This document shows, piece by piece, positions 24,981 through 33,616 of a DNA stretch of 64,000 nucleotides. The stretch is taken from positions 1-64,000 of the forward strand of contig CAMCMZ010000005.1 of NCBI GenBank assembly GCA_945876185.1, given 5' to 3'. Each line of letters opens with the position of its first letter. Position 1 is the stretch's first letter. Source of the DNA: Candidatus Kuenenia stuttgartensis (GTDB lineage Bacteria > Planctomycetota > UBA11346). The notes under the pieces were generated by a model. That model ran no database searches, was not told where the DNA came from, and saw only the letters and a program-made list of their open reading frames with translations. Both the position numbers and the translations under genes were made by a program.

Positions 24981-26836
24981 CGCGATCCGCGCGCCTTGGC
25001 CTCGAGTTCCGCCCAGCGTGAATAGATCTTTTCGACCTGCGACTGCGCGGCCGCAAGTTCGGCGCAGGCTTTTTCCATCCGCACCGGATCGCCGGCGACA
25101 GCGGGGTCGCCGACCTGGGACTCCAAGGTGGCGACGAGCTGTTCCGCGGTCTGGAGCTTCTCTTCCATGCGCTCCAGTTCGCGGCGTTCGTTCTTGGCCA
25201 GGCCGCCACCGGAACTGCCGCCAAGTTGCTGCGGTGCGCCCCGGCTTGGGGCTGGCTTCGGTGGCGGCGGCGCCGTGGTCTTGTTGCGCGCGGCGTCGAG
25301 CCGCGCGGCGAGCGATTCCCACTGGCTGCAATCCGAGACGCGGTAGGCCCCGCCGGTGCCGTCGAGGGCGATGATGTCGGTCGAGACGCGGTCGAGCAGA
25401 TAACGATCGTGGGTGACCAGGGCGACCGCGCCGGGAAAGTCGATGAGGCTGGCTTCGAGCACCTCCAGCGACGGGATGTCGAGGTCGTTGGTCGGCTCGT
25501 CGAGGATGAGCAGGTCAGCCTCGCGCAGCATCAGGTTGGCGATGAGCACGCGGGCCTGTTCGCCGCCGCTGAGTTTGCTGACCTCCAGGTCGAGCTGGTT
25601 CGCCGAGAACAAAAAGCGCTTGGCCCAGGCCGCGACGTGCGAGGCGCGGCCGCGATACACCACCGTTTGCCCGGTCGGGCAGAGCGCCTTGCGCAACAGC
25701 TGCTTCTGATCCAGGCGTTCACGCTTCTGGTCGAAGACCACGACTTTCAGGTCAGTCGCGTGCTTCACCGTGCCGGAATCAGCCGCGAGCTGCTTGGTCA
25801 GGATGCGCAACAGCGTCGTCTTGCCGCTGCCGTTGAGCCCCAGCACGCCGAGGCGCGTGCCCGGCGACAGGGTCAGACCGACGTCGCTGAACAACGGCCG
25901 GCCGCCGAGCGACTTGCTGATGCCGTCGAGCACGACCAGATCGTTGGTGCGCCGGCCCGACGCACTGAATTCGATGTTCACCCGGCGCACCTGGGCGTTG
26001 CGGTATTTGAGCCCGGCGAGATCCGCCTGCAGATCGCCGGCGCGATCGACGCGCGCCTTCGACTTGCACGTCTGCGCGGCGGGATTGCGGCGCAGCCATT
26101 CGATCTCGCGCCGCACCACATTGTCGAGCACGTCCTGCTGCTTGCGCTGGTTCGCCACGAATTCGGCGCGTTTTTCCAGAAAGGTCGCGTAGCCGCCAGT
26201 CGAACTGAAGCAGCCGCCGGGATACAGACGGTTCAGTTCGACCACGCGCTGGCAGACGCGTTCCAGGAAGAAACGATCGTGGCTGACCACCAGGCAGGTT
26301 GCGCGTGTTTCCGCCAGCACGCCTTCCAGCCACCAGATCCCTTCCAGGTCGAGGTGGTTGGTCGGCTCGTCCATCAGCAACAAGTCGGGATCGGCCGCAA
26401 GCGCGCGCGCGATCGCCAGGCGCTTGCGCCAGCCGCCGGACAGGGCGGCGACGTCCTGGGCATCCCGAGGCATCACCGCGTCGCAGAAACCAGCGTCGGA
26501 CAACGTCGTTTCGATGCGCAGGCTGCGCTGGTGGTCTTCCTCGTGCGGATGCTCGGCCTCGACCGCAGCGGTGATCACCGATCGCGCCGTCGCTCCGGCC
26601 GGGAACTCGTCGCGCTGCGGCAGATAGGCCAGGCGCACGCCGGACGAGATCACCCGTTCGCCCTCATCGGGTTCTTCCATCCCGGCGAGGATGCGGATCA
26701 GGGTCGACTTGCCGGATCCGTTCGGCCCGATCAGGCCGACGCGTTCGCCCTCGTGCAGGCCGAAGGCGAGTTCCTCGAAGAGGGGATGGGCGTCGTAGGC
26801 CTTGGACAGGGCCCGGCAGGAAAGCATCACAGCCAT
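24977..26836 (-). CDS. ABC-F family ATPase (Uup-like)
   Basis: A 619-residue soluble protein with two ABC domains and no membrane segments. Walker A motifs are GPNGSGKST and GLNGSGKTT, with signatures LSGGWRKRLAIARAL and LSGGEQARVLIANL. Walker B/linkers are LLLMDEPTNHLDL and LLILDEPTNDLD. The C-terminal ~85 residues are a charged region (NERRELERMEEKLQTAEQLVATLESQ) typical of the Uup coiled coil. ABC-F proteins act on ribosomes or, for Uup, on DNA-structure/ribosome rescue; the tail and the shorter interdomain linker favour Uup. Monocistronic and divergent from infC. Confidence 0.88.
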   Translation of the reverse strand: MAVMLSCRALSKAYDAHPLFEELAFGLHEGERVGLIGPNGSGKSTLIRILAGMEEPDEGERVISSGVRLAYLPQRDEFPAGATARSVITAAVEAEHPHEEDHQRSLRIETTLSDAGFCDAVMPRDAQDVAALSGGWRKRLAIARALAADPDLLLMDEPTNHLDLEGIWWLEGVLAETRATCLVVSHDRFFLERVCQRVVELNRLYPGGCFSSTGGYATFLEKRAEFVANQRKQQDVLDNVVRREIEWLRRNPAAQTCKSKARVDRAGDLQADLAGLKYRNAQVRRVNIEFSASGRRTNDLVVLDGISKSLGGRPLFSDVGLTLSPGTRLGVLGLNGSGKTTLLRILTKQLAADSGTVKHATDLKVVVFDQKRERLDQKQLLRKALCPTGQTVVYRGRASHVAAWAKRFLFSANQLDLEVSKLSGGEQARVLIANLMLREADLLILDEPTNDLDIPSLEVLEASLIDFPGAVALVTHDRYLLDRVSTDIIALDGTGGAYRVSDCSQWESLAARLDAARNKTTAPPPPKPAPSRGAPQQLGGSSGGGLAKNERRELERMEEKLQTAEQLVATLESQVGDPAVAGDPVRMEKACAELAAAQSQVEKIYSRWAELEAKARGSR

Positions 26837-26948
26837 AGGTCGCGGCAGCGTGGGCCAGGGCCGGGGAACGAAAGAGGGAATGGGGCGGGGCGCTGCGGAC
26901 GTCCAATCACGTCAACACACCGAAACCGTTGGTCCCATCTGGCCGTTG

Positions 26949-27040
26949 CTGGGACCGCGCGCGGCTCGCGCGCCAGTGTCAATAGTATCGATCACGGTAT
27001 TCATGAAATGATCTGGCGCGCCAGCGGCGCGCGTTCCCAG
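26949..27040. repeat. Large stem-loop (28-bp arms) between ABC-F gene and infC
   Basis: The arms 26949-26976 and 27013-27040 are complementary at 25 of 28 positions, enclosing a 36-base, A+T-richer loop. It lies in the 315-base gap between divergent genes, about 110 bases ahead of the infC start. It could be a leader structure for infC or a small fold-back insertion; nothing in it encodes a protein. The rest of the gap holds no recognisable gene. Confidence 0.65.
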
Positions 27041-27151
27041 GGCGTTGCCGCTCACCGCGCCGGTCCCGCGCCCTGCCGACCTTGATCCTGGCCTGGGGTT
27101 TGCCATGGTTCGCCGCCAGCATCCTTCGCTCAACCCTCCTGGAGCCTCGTT

Positions 27152-27805
27152 TTGATCGGACGTCGACGCAGCCGGATCCCTCTCCCCCCACCCGAGCACG
27201 CCAACCGGGCGCGCAGCAACGACAAGATCCGCGCGCCCTCGGTCCGGCTCATCGACCAGAACGGTCAGCAGGTCGGGGTGGTCACGATCGCCGATGCGCT
27301 CAGCCGCGCCGCCCAGGCCGGGCTCGACCTGGTCGAGGTCGCCCCCGAGGCCAAGCCGCCGGTCTGCCGCATCCAGGATTACAGCAAGCACATCTTCGAG
27401 CAGCAGAAGAAGGAGCGCCAGGCGAAGTCGCACGCGCACCGTAGTGATACGAAGGAAGTCCGCCTGCGCCCCGGCACCGGCGACGGCGATCTGGAAATCA
27501 AGGCCCGCCACGCCCGCGAATTCCTTCTCGAAGGCCACAAGGTCGGCATCCTGCTCCAGTTCCGTGGGCGCGAGATGTCGCACCGTGAACTCGGCATCGA
27601 GATGATCCGCAAGTTCACCGGCCTGCTCGCCGATGTCGGCAAGCTGGAACAGGAACCACGGCAGGAGGGCAAGCGCATGCATGCGCTCATCTCGCCTACC
27701 GCTGCGGCAGCGGCCGCTGCCCTTGCGGCTGCTGCGGTGGCGAAGAAGCCCGCCGCGCCGGAAGATGCTGCCCCGGCGGCTCCGGTTCCGGCCGCAGCCC
27801 AATAG
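27152..27805 (+). CDS. infC: Translation initiation factor IF-3 (non-AUG start)
   Basis: A 217-residue IF-3. The N-domain has NDKIRAPSVRLIDQNGQQVGVVTIADAL and LDLVEVAPEAKPPVCRIQDYSK. A basic linker leads to the C-domain with KEVRLRPGTGDGDLEIKARHAREFLLEGHKV and FRGREMSHRELG. An Ala/Pro-rich tail of about 35 residues is extra. There is no ATG at the conserved N-terminus; a TTG at 27152 lies seven bases after GGAG, and an ATC follows it directly. infC genes characteristically use rare start codons for autoregulation, so either TTG or ATC is plausible. The usual partners thrS, rpmI and rplT are not adjacent. Confidence 0.9.
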   Translation: MIGRRRSRIPLPPPEHANRARSNDKIRAPSVRLIDQNGQQVGVVTIADALSRAAQAGLDLVEVAPEAKPPVCRIQDYSKHIFEQQKKERQAKSHAHRSDTKEVRLRPGTGDGDLEIKARHAREFLLEGHKVGILLQFRGREMSHRELGIEMIRKFTGLLADVGKLEQEPRQEGKRMHALISPTAAAAAAALAAAAVAKKPAAPEDAAPAAPVPAAAQ

Positions 27806-27948
27806 GCTCCGCTACCCCAACCATGGCACGACCGCCAGTCGTGAGGTACCTTGCACCGGCGACGATCCGGTCGCGGGCTGGAATCCCCTTGGGCCGGCTC
27901 TAGTCTGAAAACGACCAGCGTCCGCCAACGGCGGCGGCAGGAGACCTC

Positions 27949-29568
27949 ATGATCGCGTTCGGCCAATCCAAGACCATCGTCGGCCTCGATATCGGCTCCT
28001 ATGCGGTGAAGGCCGTCGCGCTGGTCACCAACAAGGACCGCCTGACCCTGCAAGGATTCGCCCAGGCGCGGATCGAGCACCAGGATCCCGGCGAGGTCAT
28101 CCGCAAGGTCATCTCGCAACTGGGCGTGCGCACCAAGCGCGTAGTCACCAGCGTGTCGGGCCGGTCGGTGATCGTGCGCCAGATCGAAACCCCGAACCTG
28201 CAGGGCGAAGACCTGCGCCGCCACATCACCGCCGAGGCCGACAAGTTCATCCCCTTCGGCAGCGATGAAGTCATCATCGACGCCCAGCCGTTGCCGCCGC
28301 GTCCAGGTGCCCCCGCGACCAACAACATCCAGGTCATGTTGGTGGCTGTGCGCAAGGCGTTCGTGCTGGAACACCTCGCCCAGCTCAAGTCCGCCGGGCT
28401 CACGCCCGAGGTCATCGACGTCGACGTCTTCGCCCTCGCCAACGCTTTCGAGGTGCTCGGCCCGCCCGCCCCGGCCGAGACCGAAAAGAAGGCCACCGCC
28501 CTGATCGACATCGGCGCCTCGAAGTCGAACATCGCCATCGTCCTCGGCTCGCGCGTGCTGTTCACCCGCGAGGTCTACCTTGCCGGCAACGAGATCAGCG
28601 ACGCGATCGCACGTACGCTCAATGAACCGGTGGAAGAGGTCGACCGCATCAAGCTCGCGCCCGGCGAGACGCTGGAAGCCCTGATCGACGCCGCGATGCC
28701 GGCCTTCGAAGATCTCGCCAACGAGATCCGCCTGAGCTTTGACTACGTCGAAGGCCAGTTCGAGACCGAGGTCAGCACCGTGGTGCTGTCGGGCGGATCA
28801 TCCCAGCTGCCGTCGATCGCCGACATCCTTGGTAACATCCTCGGCCGTCCGGTGCACGTCTTCGATCCGCTCGCCGGCCTCGATCTGGTGCCATCGAAAT
28901 ACGACATCCACGGCCTCGACGCCAACAGCCCCGGTCTGGCAGTCGCGCTTGGTCTCGCCGTGCATCAGCTCGGCTTCGGCAAGGCCGGCCTGGGCGGCGC
29001 CCAGAGCCAGGCCTGGCAGCCACGTCAGCACCGCGGCGCCGAACCGGTGCCGCCAATCCTGCCGGCCGGCCTGGGCGACCACTCCGCCGCCACCAACGCG
29101 ACCATGCCGCCCGAACTCGCCGCCGCGACCATGGCGACCATTCCGCCCGGAATGGATCTGGCCCAGACTGAGGAACTGGAGGTGCCGGTCGAGGCCGGCA
29201 TCAACCTCGCTCCGCCCCCGATATCACCGTCCGCGTCGTCGCTCACGCCGCCGCCATCCCCGATCCCGGTCGGCACGCTCCTCACGCCGCCGCCCGGCAC
29301 CCTGACCCCACCTGGCATAGCCCAACCGGCCGAGACGCTTGAGGACGCTCCGGTCGCGCCTTCGACCTCGACCATCCTCCACGAAGAGGCCCAGCGCAGT
29401 GGTCTGCTCGTCGTCCTCGACGACGACCAGGAGATCCCACCGCAGATCCAGAGCGACCGCATCGAGAAGCGCCCGGCCCGCACCAGCACCGTGCTCAGAC
29501 TCGACGACTTCGAAGACGATGAGATGAAGAAGGCTGATCCGAAATTGCCGGAGTTGCCGAAGCTGTAG
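27949..29568 (+). CDS. pilM: Type IV pilus assembly protein PilM with long Pro-rich tail
   Basis: A 539-residue actin-like ATPase. The opening KTIVGLDIGSYAVKAV is the phosphate-1 motif; TALIDIGASKSNIAI and STVVLSGGSSQLP are the phosphate-2 and adenosine motifs of the PilM/FtsA fold. VTSVSGRSVIVRQIETP and TAEADKFIPF are typical of PilM. Residues after about 345 form a proline/threonine-rich, probably disordered extension absent from classic PilM. PilM sits on the cytoplasmic side of the type IV pilus alignment complex and binds PilN. pilN/O/P/Q do not follow here, so the gene is an orphan in this window. The ribosome site AGGAG is eight bases before the ATG. A family 2 repeat follows the stop codon. 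Confidence 0.88.
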   Translation: MIAFGQSKTIVGLDIGSYAVKAVALVTNKDRLTLQGFAQARIEHQDPGEVIRKVISQLGVRTKRVVTSVSGRSVIVRQIETPNLQGEDLRRHITAEADKFIPFGSDEVIIDAQPLPPRPGAPATNNIQVMLVAVRKAFVLEHLAQLKSAGLTPEVIDVDVFALANAFEVLGPPAPAETEKKATALIDIGASKSNIAIVLGSRVLFTREVYLAGNEISDAIARTLNEPVEEVDRIKLAPGETLEALIDAAMPAFEDLANEIRLSFDYVEGQFETEVSTVVLSGGSSQLPSIADILGNILGRPVHVFDPLAGLDLVPSKYDIHGLDANSPGLAVALGLAVHQLGFGKAGLGGAQSQAWQPRQHRGAEPVPPILPAGLGDHSAATNATMPPELAAATMATIPPGMDLAQTEELEVPVEAGINLAPPPISPSASSLTPPPSPIPVGTLLTPPPGTLTPPGIAQPAETLEDAPVAPSTSTILHEEAQRSGLLVVLDDDQEIPPQIQSDRIEKRPARTSTVLRLDDFEDDEMKKADPKLPELPKL

Positions 29569-29712
29569 TTTTTTCAGCGGGGTTCCACCCCGCCCCGCCC
29601 CGCCAGGGCTCTGCCCTGGACCCGGATTGCCCGGAGGGGCGTCACCTCGCGTTCTTCCGCTGGCCACGCTGTTGCCCATTCGGGCGGGGGGGCGCTGCCC
29701 CGCCACCCGCCA
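29569..29712 (+). repeat. Family 2 stop-proximal repeat, copy c
   Basis: Starts immediately after the pilM TAG with a six-T run, then CAGCGGGGTTCCACCCCGC, the hairpin CCAGGGCTCTGCCCTGG, GGACCCGGATTGCCCGG, ACCTCGCGTTCTTCCG and a GTTGCCCATTCGGGCGGG block. Order and orientation relative to the gene are the same as in copies a and b. The first hairpin's loop differs from the GCT loop seen elsewhere. Confidence 0.8.
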
Positions 29713-29834
29713 CCCGGTGCGCGGCACACTGGGCCGCCACGATAGTTGGCGGGTTGCGCAGGAACGACTTCCGACTTCGGTCTCAGGCGAACCCCAGGGT
29801 TGTCGCGCCCTCCGGCGGGACTAGCCTGCCGGGC

Positions 29835-30431
29835 ATGAGCGACGCCAAGCCCCGGTTTGCCAACTTCCCTGAGCGTGAATTGAAGGTCCTGATCGGGCCG
29901 AACATCAATCCGACCAACACCAAGGCGCTGTCGCGGTTCACCATCGGTGCCTTCGAGATGAGCTTTATCCAGCAGGAAAACGGCGCGGTGACCGTTGAGG
30001 CCGCGCGTCAGGCGATGAACGGGCTGGCCAAGGAGGTCGGCATGGTGGTCACCAAAGAGGCGCACCGCGACTACGTGGGCATCTTCGCGGCCGCCAACAA
30101 CGACGTGCAGTACAAGCTGTGGATCAGCACTCCGTTCGAGCTCACCCAGTCGGCGCACCTGATCTGGGTCAAGTACGTCGAACTGACCGGCGAGCAGAAG
30201 GTCGGCGTCGCGGTGAAGAACGCGACCGGCTATACCACTGACGACATCCGCAATGTGCTCAATGCCGCCAAGGCCAAGGCCGTGAAGTTGGCTGAGGGCG
30301 AGGCTTTCGTGCTCAAGGGCAATCCGCCGCCGCGCTTCCAGAAGAAGGCCAAGGCCGAAGCTGAGGCCGCCGCCACGGAAGCGTCTACTGCCGAAATTCC
30401 CGTAGCTGAGGCTCCCGTCACCAGCGGTTGA
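29835..30431 (+). CDS. Conserved-looking protein of unknown function
   Basis: 198 residues, soluble, no signal or membrane segment. The body (about 5-165) alternates strands and helices, with FANFPERELKVLIGPNINPTN at the start and TGYTTDDIRNVLNAAKAKAVKLAEGEAFVLKG near the end. The last 30 residues are Ala/Glu/Lys-rich and probably disordered. I do not recognise the family. The codon pattern and clean amino-acid composition support a real gene. It is 48 bases upstream of aroC and may be cotranscribed with it. The ATG at 29835 is the first in frame after a run without coding character. Confidence 0.65.
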   Translation: MSDAKPRFANFPERELKVLIGPNINPTNTKALSRFTIGAFEMSFIQQENGAVTVEAARQAMNGLAKEVGMVVTKEAHRDYVGIFAAANNDVQYKLWISTPFELTQSAHLIWVKYVELTGEQKVGVAVKNATGYTTDDIRNVLNAAKAKAVKLAEGEAFVLKGNPPPRFQKKAKAEAEAAATEASTAEIPVAEAPVTSG

Positions 30432-30479
30432 GCCGATCGGCCGGCTTGCTGGATTCGCGCCGGCCCCGAGCATCCCGGC

Positions 30480-31610
30480 ATGCCGGGTAATACCTTCGGT
30501 CACGCCTTCAGGGTCACCACCTTTGGTGAAAGCCACGGCCCTGCCGTTGGTTGCGTCATTGATGGATGTCCGCCTGGGCTGGTCCTCGACCGGGCAGAGG
30601 TGCAGCGGCAGCTGGATCGCCGCCGTCCCGGTCAGTCGAAGTTGACCACTCCGCGCGAGGAGGCGGATCAGGTGGAATGGCTGTCCGGGCTCGACCTCGA
30701 ATCCGGCCGCATCCTCGGCACGCCGATCGCCGCGCTGGTGCGCAACCAGGACGCGCGCTCGGGTTCGTACGCGGAATGGCACCACGTCTACCGCCCGAAC
30801 CACGCCGACTTCGGCTATGATGCGAAGTTCGGCCTGCGCGCCTGGGAAGGCGGCGGCCGGTCGAGCGCGCGCGAGACCGTCGGCCGGGTCATCGCCGGCG
30901 CGGTGGCGGAGCAGATCCTGCGCGCGCGCTTCCCCGACCTGGCGATCGTCGCCTGGGTCGAGCGCGTCCACGCCACGGATGCGAGCGCCGCCATCGACGC
31001 CCATACGGTCACGCGCCAGCGGGTCGACGAATCGCCGACGCGCTGCCCGCACGCGGAATCGGCGGAGGCGATCGAAGAGGCCATCCTTGCGGCCAAGCGC
31101 GGCGGCGATTCGCTCGGCGGCATCGTGCGGCTTATCGTGCGCGGTTGCCCACCCGGACTTGGCCAGCCGGTGTTCGACAAGCTCGATGCGGTGCTCGCTC
31201 AGGCCTTTCTCAGCCTGCCCGCCTGCAAGGGGGTGGAGTTCGGCGCCGGTTTCGCGGCTGCAGCCGCCACCGGCCTGGAATTCAACGACCACTATGCCTG
31301 GGATGGCGATCGGATGACCACCCGCAGCAACCGCAGCGGTGGCATCCAGGGTGGGATCAGCAACGGCATGCCGATCGACTGCCGCCTGGTCTTCAAGCCG
31401 ACCGCGACGGTGCTCAAGCCCCAGCCCAGCGCCGATGATGCGGGAAACAACGTAGAATTGCAGGCGAAAGGCCGCCACGATCCGTGCGTGCTGCCACGCG
31501 CGGTGCCCATCGTCGAGGCCATGACGGCCCTGGCGCTCGCCGATGCGCTGCTGCAACAGCGTGGCCAGGTCGGCGATCCGTGGCCAGGTCTCGCCGGTCC
31601 GCTCCACTGA
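30480..31610 (+). CDS. aroC: Chorismate synthase
   Basis: A 376-residue enzyme converting 5-enolpyruvylshikimate-3-phosphate to chorismate (last shikimate-pathway step, reduced-FMN dependent). The signatures are all present: N-terminal FGHAFRVTTFGESHGPAVGCVIDGCPPG, the QLDRRRPGQSKLTTPREE region, GRSSARETVGRV, and C-terminal RSNRSGGIQGGISNGMP plus GRHDPCVLPRAVPIVEAM. Length is standard for the monofunctional bacterial enzyme. It acts as a cytoplasmic homotetramer in other bacteria. No other aro genes are adjacent. Confidence 0.95.
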   Translation: MPGNTFGHAFRVTTFGESHGPAVGCVIDGCPPGLVLDRAEVQRQLDRRRPGQSKLTTPREEADQVEWLSGLDLESGRILGTPIAALVRNQDARSGSYAEWHHVYRPNHADFGYDAKFGLRAWEGGGRSSARETVGRVIAGAVAEQILRARFPDLAIVAWVERVHATDASAAIDAHTVTRQRVDESPTRCPHAESAEAIEEAILAAKRGGDSLGGIVRLIVRGCPPGLGQPVFDKLDAVLAQAFLSLPACKGVEFGAGFAAAAATGLEFNDHYAWDGDRMTTRSNRSGGIQGGISNGMPIDCRLVFKPTATVLKPQPSADDAGNNVELQAKGRHDPCVLPRAVPIVEAMTALALADALLQQRGQVGDPWPGLAGPLH

Positions 31611-31853
31611 CCCGTCGCTGGTTGTGGCCGGGGCAGGATCGCCCGGCGAGGCAGCGCGCCGCTGCGGATGGACACGCGACCATCCGCTCTAGCATCCGCC
31701 ACCCGGCGGGCGCCCTTCCAGCGCCTGCCCCCTGATGAGTCACCCTGATCCGTGCCTGCCGTGTGCTGCTGCCGTGAAGACCCGGCGGCGTACCGGGATT
31801 CATCGTCCGCCGCCCGTCGCCTGTTCACCGCCGCCTCTTCCACCGGACCCCCG

Positions 31854-32486
31854 ATGAGCAAACCCGATTTCCGCGTTCCCCCGTTGCCCGACGATCTGCG
31901 CGCCCAGAACGTGTTCGTCAATCTGGACGGCGACTACGGCTACCTGGGCGACGGCTACTACAAGTCGATGGAGGCCGAGCACGAAGGCCAGGTCGCCCTG
32001 CCCAGTCCGCAGGAGGCGATCGACGCGTACGTTGTGCCGCTCGCCCTGGTCAAGGCCGAGGCCGCCGGCATCGCGGTGCCGCCGTGGGAGATCGCCAACG
32101 ACACCGCGACCTCGTTCCAGCCGCCATTCGTCGCCTATCCGGTCAACCCCTTCCAGAGCACCGGTCAGGTCGTCGCCGACCAGGCCGGCATCGAAGAGGC
32201 GTTCCGCTCGCTGACCATGACCGGCAAGTACGCCATGGTCGTGCAGGACATGCAGCCCGACAGCCGGGTCGACACCCTGCGCCTGGTCCTCGGCCAGTGC
32301 CTCAAGCCCGAATACCGCGAACTCGCCGAAGAACTGTGGCGTTGCTTCCGCCTGCCGCTGGCGCGGGTGAAGATCATTGTCACCGAGAAGCAGTACCTGT
32401 TCAGCGCCATCGAACCGCTGGAAAAGGAAGAGCTGACGCAGAACGAGAAGACGATCATCAAAGAAGCCGGCTTGTGGCGGGCGTGA
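31854..32486 (+). CDS. RLAN-type (RimK-like ATP-grasp N-terminal) protein
   Basis: A 210-residue protein resembling the N-terminal domain normally fused to RimK-like ATP-grasp ligases. NVFVNLDGDYGYLGDGYYKSMEAEHEGQ parallels the family's '.VFNLC.SYRYQSLGYYVSLLAEARGH', and the end has FRLPLARVKIIV with a basic/acidic helix. The ATP-grasp half is encoded separately 63 bases downstream, so the usual fusion is split here. The ATG at 31854 fits the domain start; earlier in-frame codons lack similarity. The role would be amide-bond formation on an unknown substrate together with the next gene. Confidence 0.65.
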   Translation: MSKPDFRVPPLPDDLRAQNVFVNLDGDYGYLGDGYYKSMEAEHEGQVALPSPQEAIDAYVVPLALVKAEAAGIAVPPWEIANDTATSFQPPFVAYPVNPFQSTGQVVADQAGIEEAFRSLTMTGKYAMVVQDMQPDSRVDTLRLVLGQCLKPEYRELAEELWRCFRLPLARVKIIVTEKQYLFSAIEPLEKEELTQNEKTIIKEAGLWRA

Positions 32487-32549
32487 AGCCCTGCCCTGAC
32501 TAACCCAACCACTCCTGACCGCATCCACGCCGTCCGCCCCCGAGCTCCC

Positions 32550-33446
32550 ATGGCCCGCCTCGCGATCTTCACTGAACGCTACACCATCCGCAGATCAGTT
32601 GAGCTGACCGCGCTGACCAACTTCCGCATCGCTGCGGCGAAGCTGGGGCACGACTGCGACTACATCTTCCGGCCCGAGATCATGAATATCCCGCGCTATG
32701 ACGGGCTGCTCATCCGTGCGCTCACCGATCCGCTCAACACCAGCTATGTCGCCGCCCGTCTGGCGGAAACCCACGGCCTGGTGGTGCTCGATGAGCCGGA
32801 CTCGATCGTGGTGTGCTGCGACAAGGTGAATATGTACCAGCACCTCATGCGCGCCGACGTGCCCATGCCCGAGACCTGCTTCCTGACCGAGGATGAGGTC
32901 ACGCCGGAGCAGGCGCGCGAACTGTTCGAGTCCTTCGGCACCCCGCTGGTGCTCAAGGCGCCGAATTCCAGCTTCAGCGCCTACGTCGAAAAGGCCCACG
33001 ACGAGGCCAGCTTCATCAAGATCGGCAAGCGGTTCCTGCGCCGGGCTGATCGCCTGGTCGTACAGCAGTACCTGCCCTCCGCCTTCGACTGGCGCGTCAC
33101 CATCCTCGACGGCAAGGTGCTGTTCGTCGTCAAATACGTGATGGCGCCCGGCGCCTGGCGCATCCACGACGTCGATGACGACGGCAAGCCAAGCCTTTGC
33201 CACGTGGTCGCAGTCGAGAAGTCGCAGATCGATCCCCGCCTGATCGCCGTCGCCAAGAAGGCCGGCGCCGCCATCGGCCGCAGCCTCTATGGCGTCGACG
33301 TCAAGGAACTCGACGACGGCTTCATGGTCATCGAGGTCAACGACAACCCCAACATCGACGCCGGTCTGGAAGACTCCAGCAATCCCGAGGTCTATCGCAA
33401 CATCGTCCGCCATTTGGCAGGCGAACCCTGGGAAGGCTGGTGCTGA
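32550..33446 (+). CDS. RimK-type ATP-grasp ligase
   Basis: A 298-residue ATP-grasp enzyme. It shows YDGLLIRALTDPLNTSYVAARLAE and VVLDEPDSIVVCCDKVNMYQHLMRADVPMPET (pre-ATP-grasp). ATP-binding strands follow in TPLVLKAPNSSFSAYVEK and LVVQQYLPSAFDWRVTILDG, and the metal-binding end GVDVKELDDGFMVIEVNDNPNIDAG. RimK-family enzymes add Glu or other amino acids to protein or small-molecule carboxylates; the acceptor is unknown. The last portion matches the RLAN-RimK subgroup, supporting partnership with the preceding gene. A family 1 repeat begins five bases after its stop. Confidence 0.85.
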   Translation: MARLAIFTERYTIRRSVELTALTNFRIAAAKLGHDCDYIFRPEIMNIPRYDGLLIRALTDPLNTSYVAARLAETHGLVVLDEPDSIVVCCDKVNMYQHLMRADVPMPETCFLTEDEVTPEQARELFESFGTPLVLKAPNSSFSAYVEKAHDEASFIKIGKRFLRRADRLVVQQYLPSAFDWRVTILDGKVLFVVKYVMAPGAWRIHDVDDDGKPSLCHVVAVEKSQIDPRLIAVAKKAGAAIGRSLYGVDVKELDDGFMVIEVNDNPNIDAGLEDSSNPEVYRNIVRHLAGEPWEGWC

Positions 33447-33451
33447 TGCGC

Positions 33452-33557
33452 GGAAAGCCGACCATAGCGCCCCATCTGCTGCGTTACTCGTCGGTCATTG
33501 GGCGCTGCCCAACTCCCTCCTCGCGCCTTGCATCTGGGGCACTCTGGTCGGCTTTCC
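33452..33557 (+). repeat. Family 1 stop-proximal element, copy C
   Basis: GGAAAGCCGACCA (33452-33464) pairs perfectly with TGGTCGGCTTTCC (33545-33557) around an 80-bp core (33465-33544). The core differs from copy A at only a few positions, while the outer stem is entirely different. The central hairpin is TTGGGCGCTGCCCAA; copy A has TGTGGCGCTGCCACA, i.e. two compensated base-pair changes. Confidence 0.85.
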
Positions 33558-33616
33558 TGGGTTTTTCGTGATTTATGGAAATTCCGGGGGATAGAGTCGG
33601 ACTCAGGACAACCCGC

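Noticed and set aside
29574-31607. A 677-codon minus-strand frame opposite aroC and the unknown gene
   Set aside because: aroC is unambiguous on the other strand, and the frame starts in the family 2 repeat.
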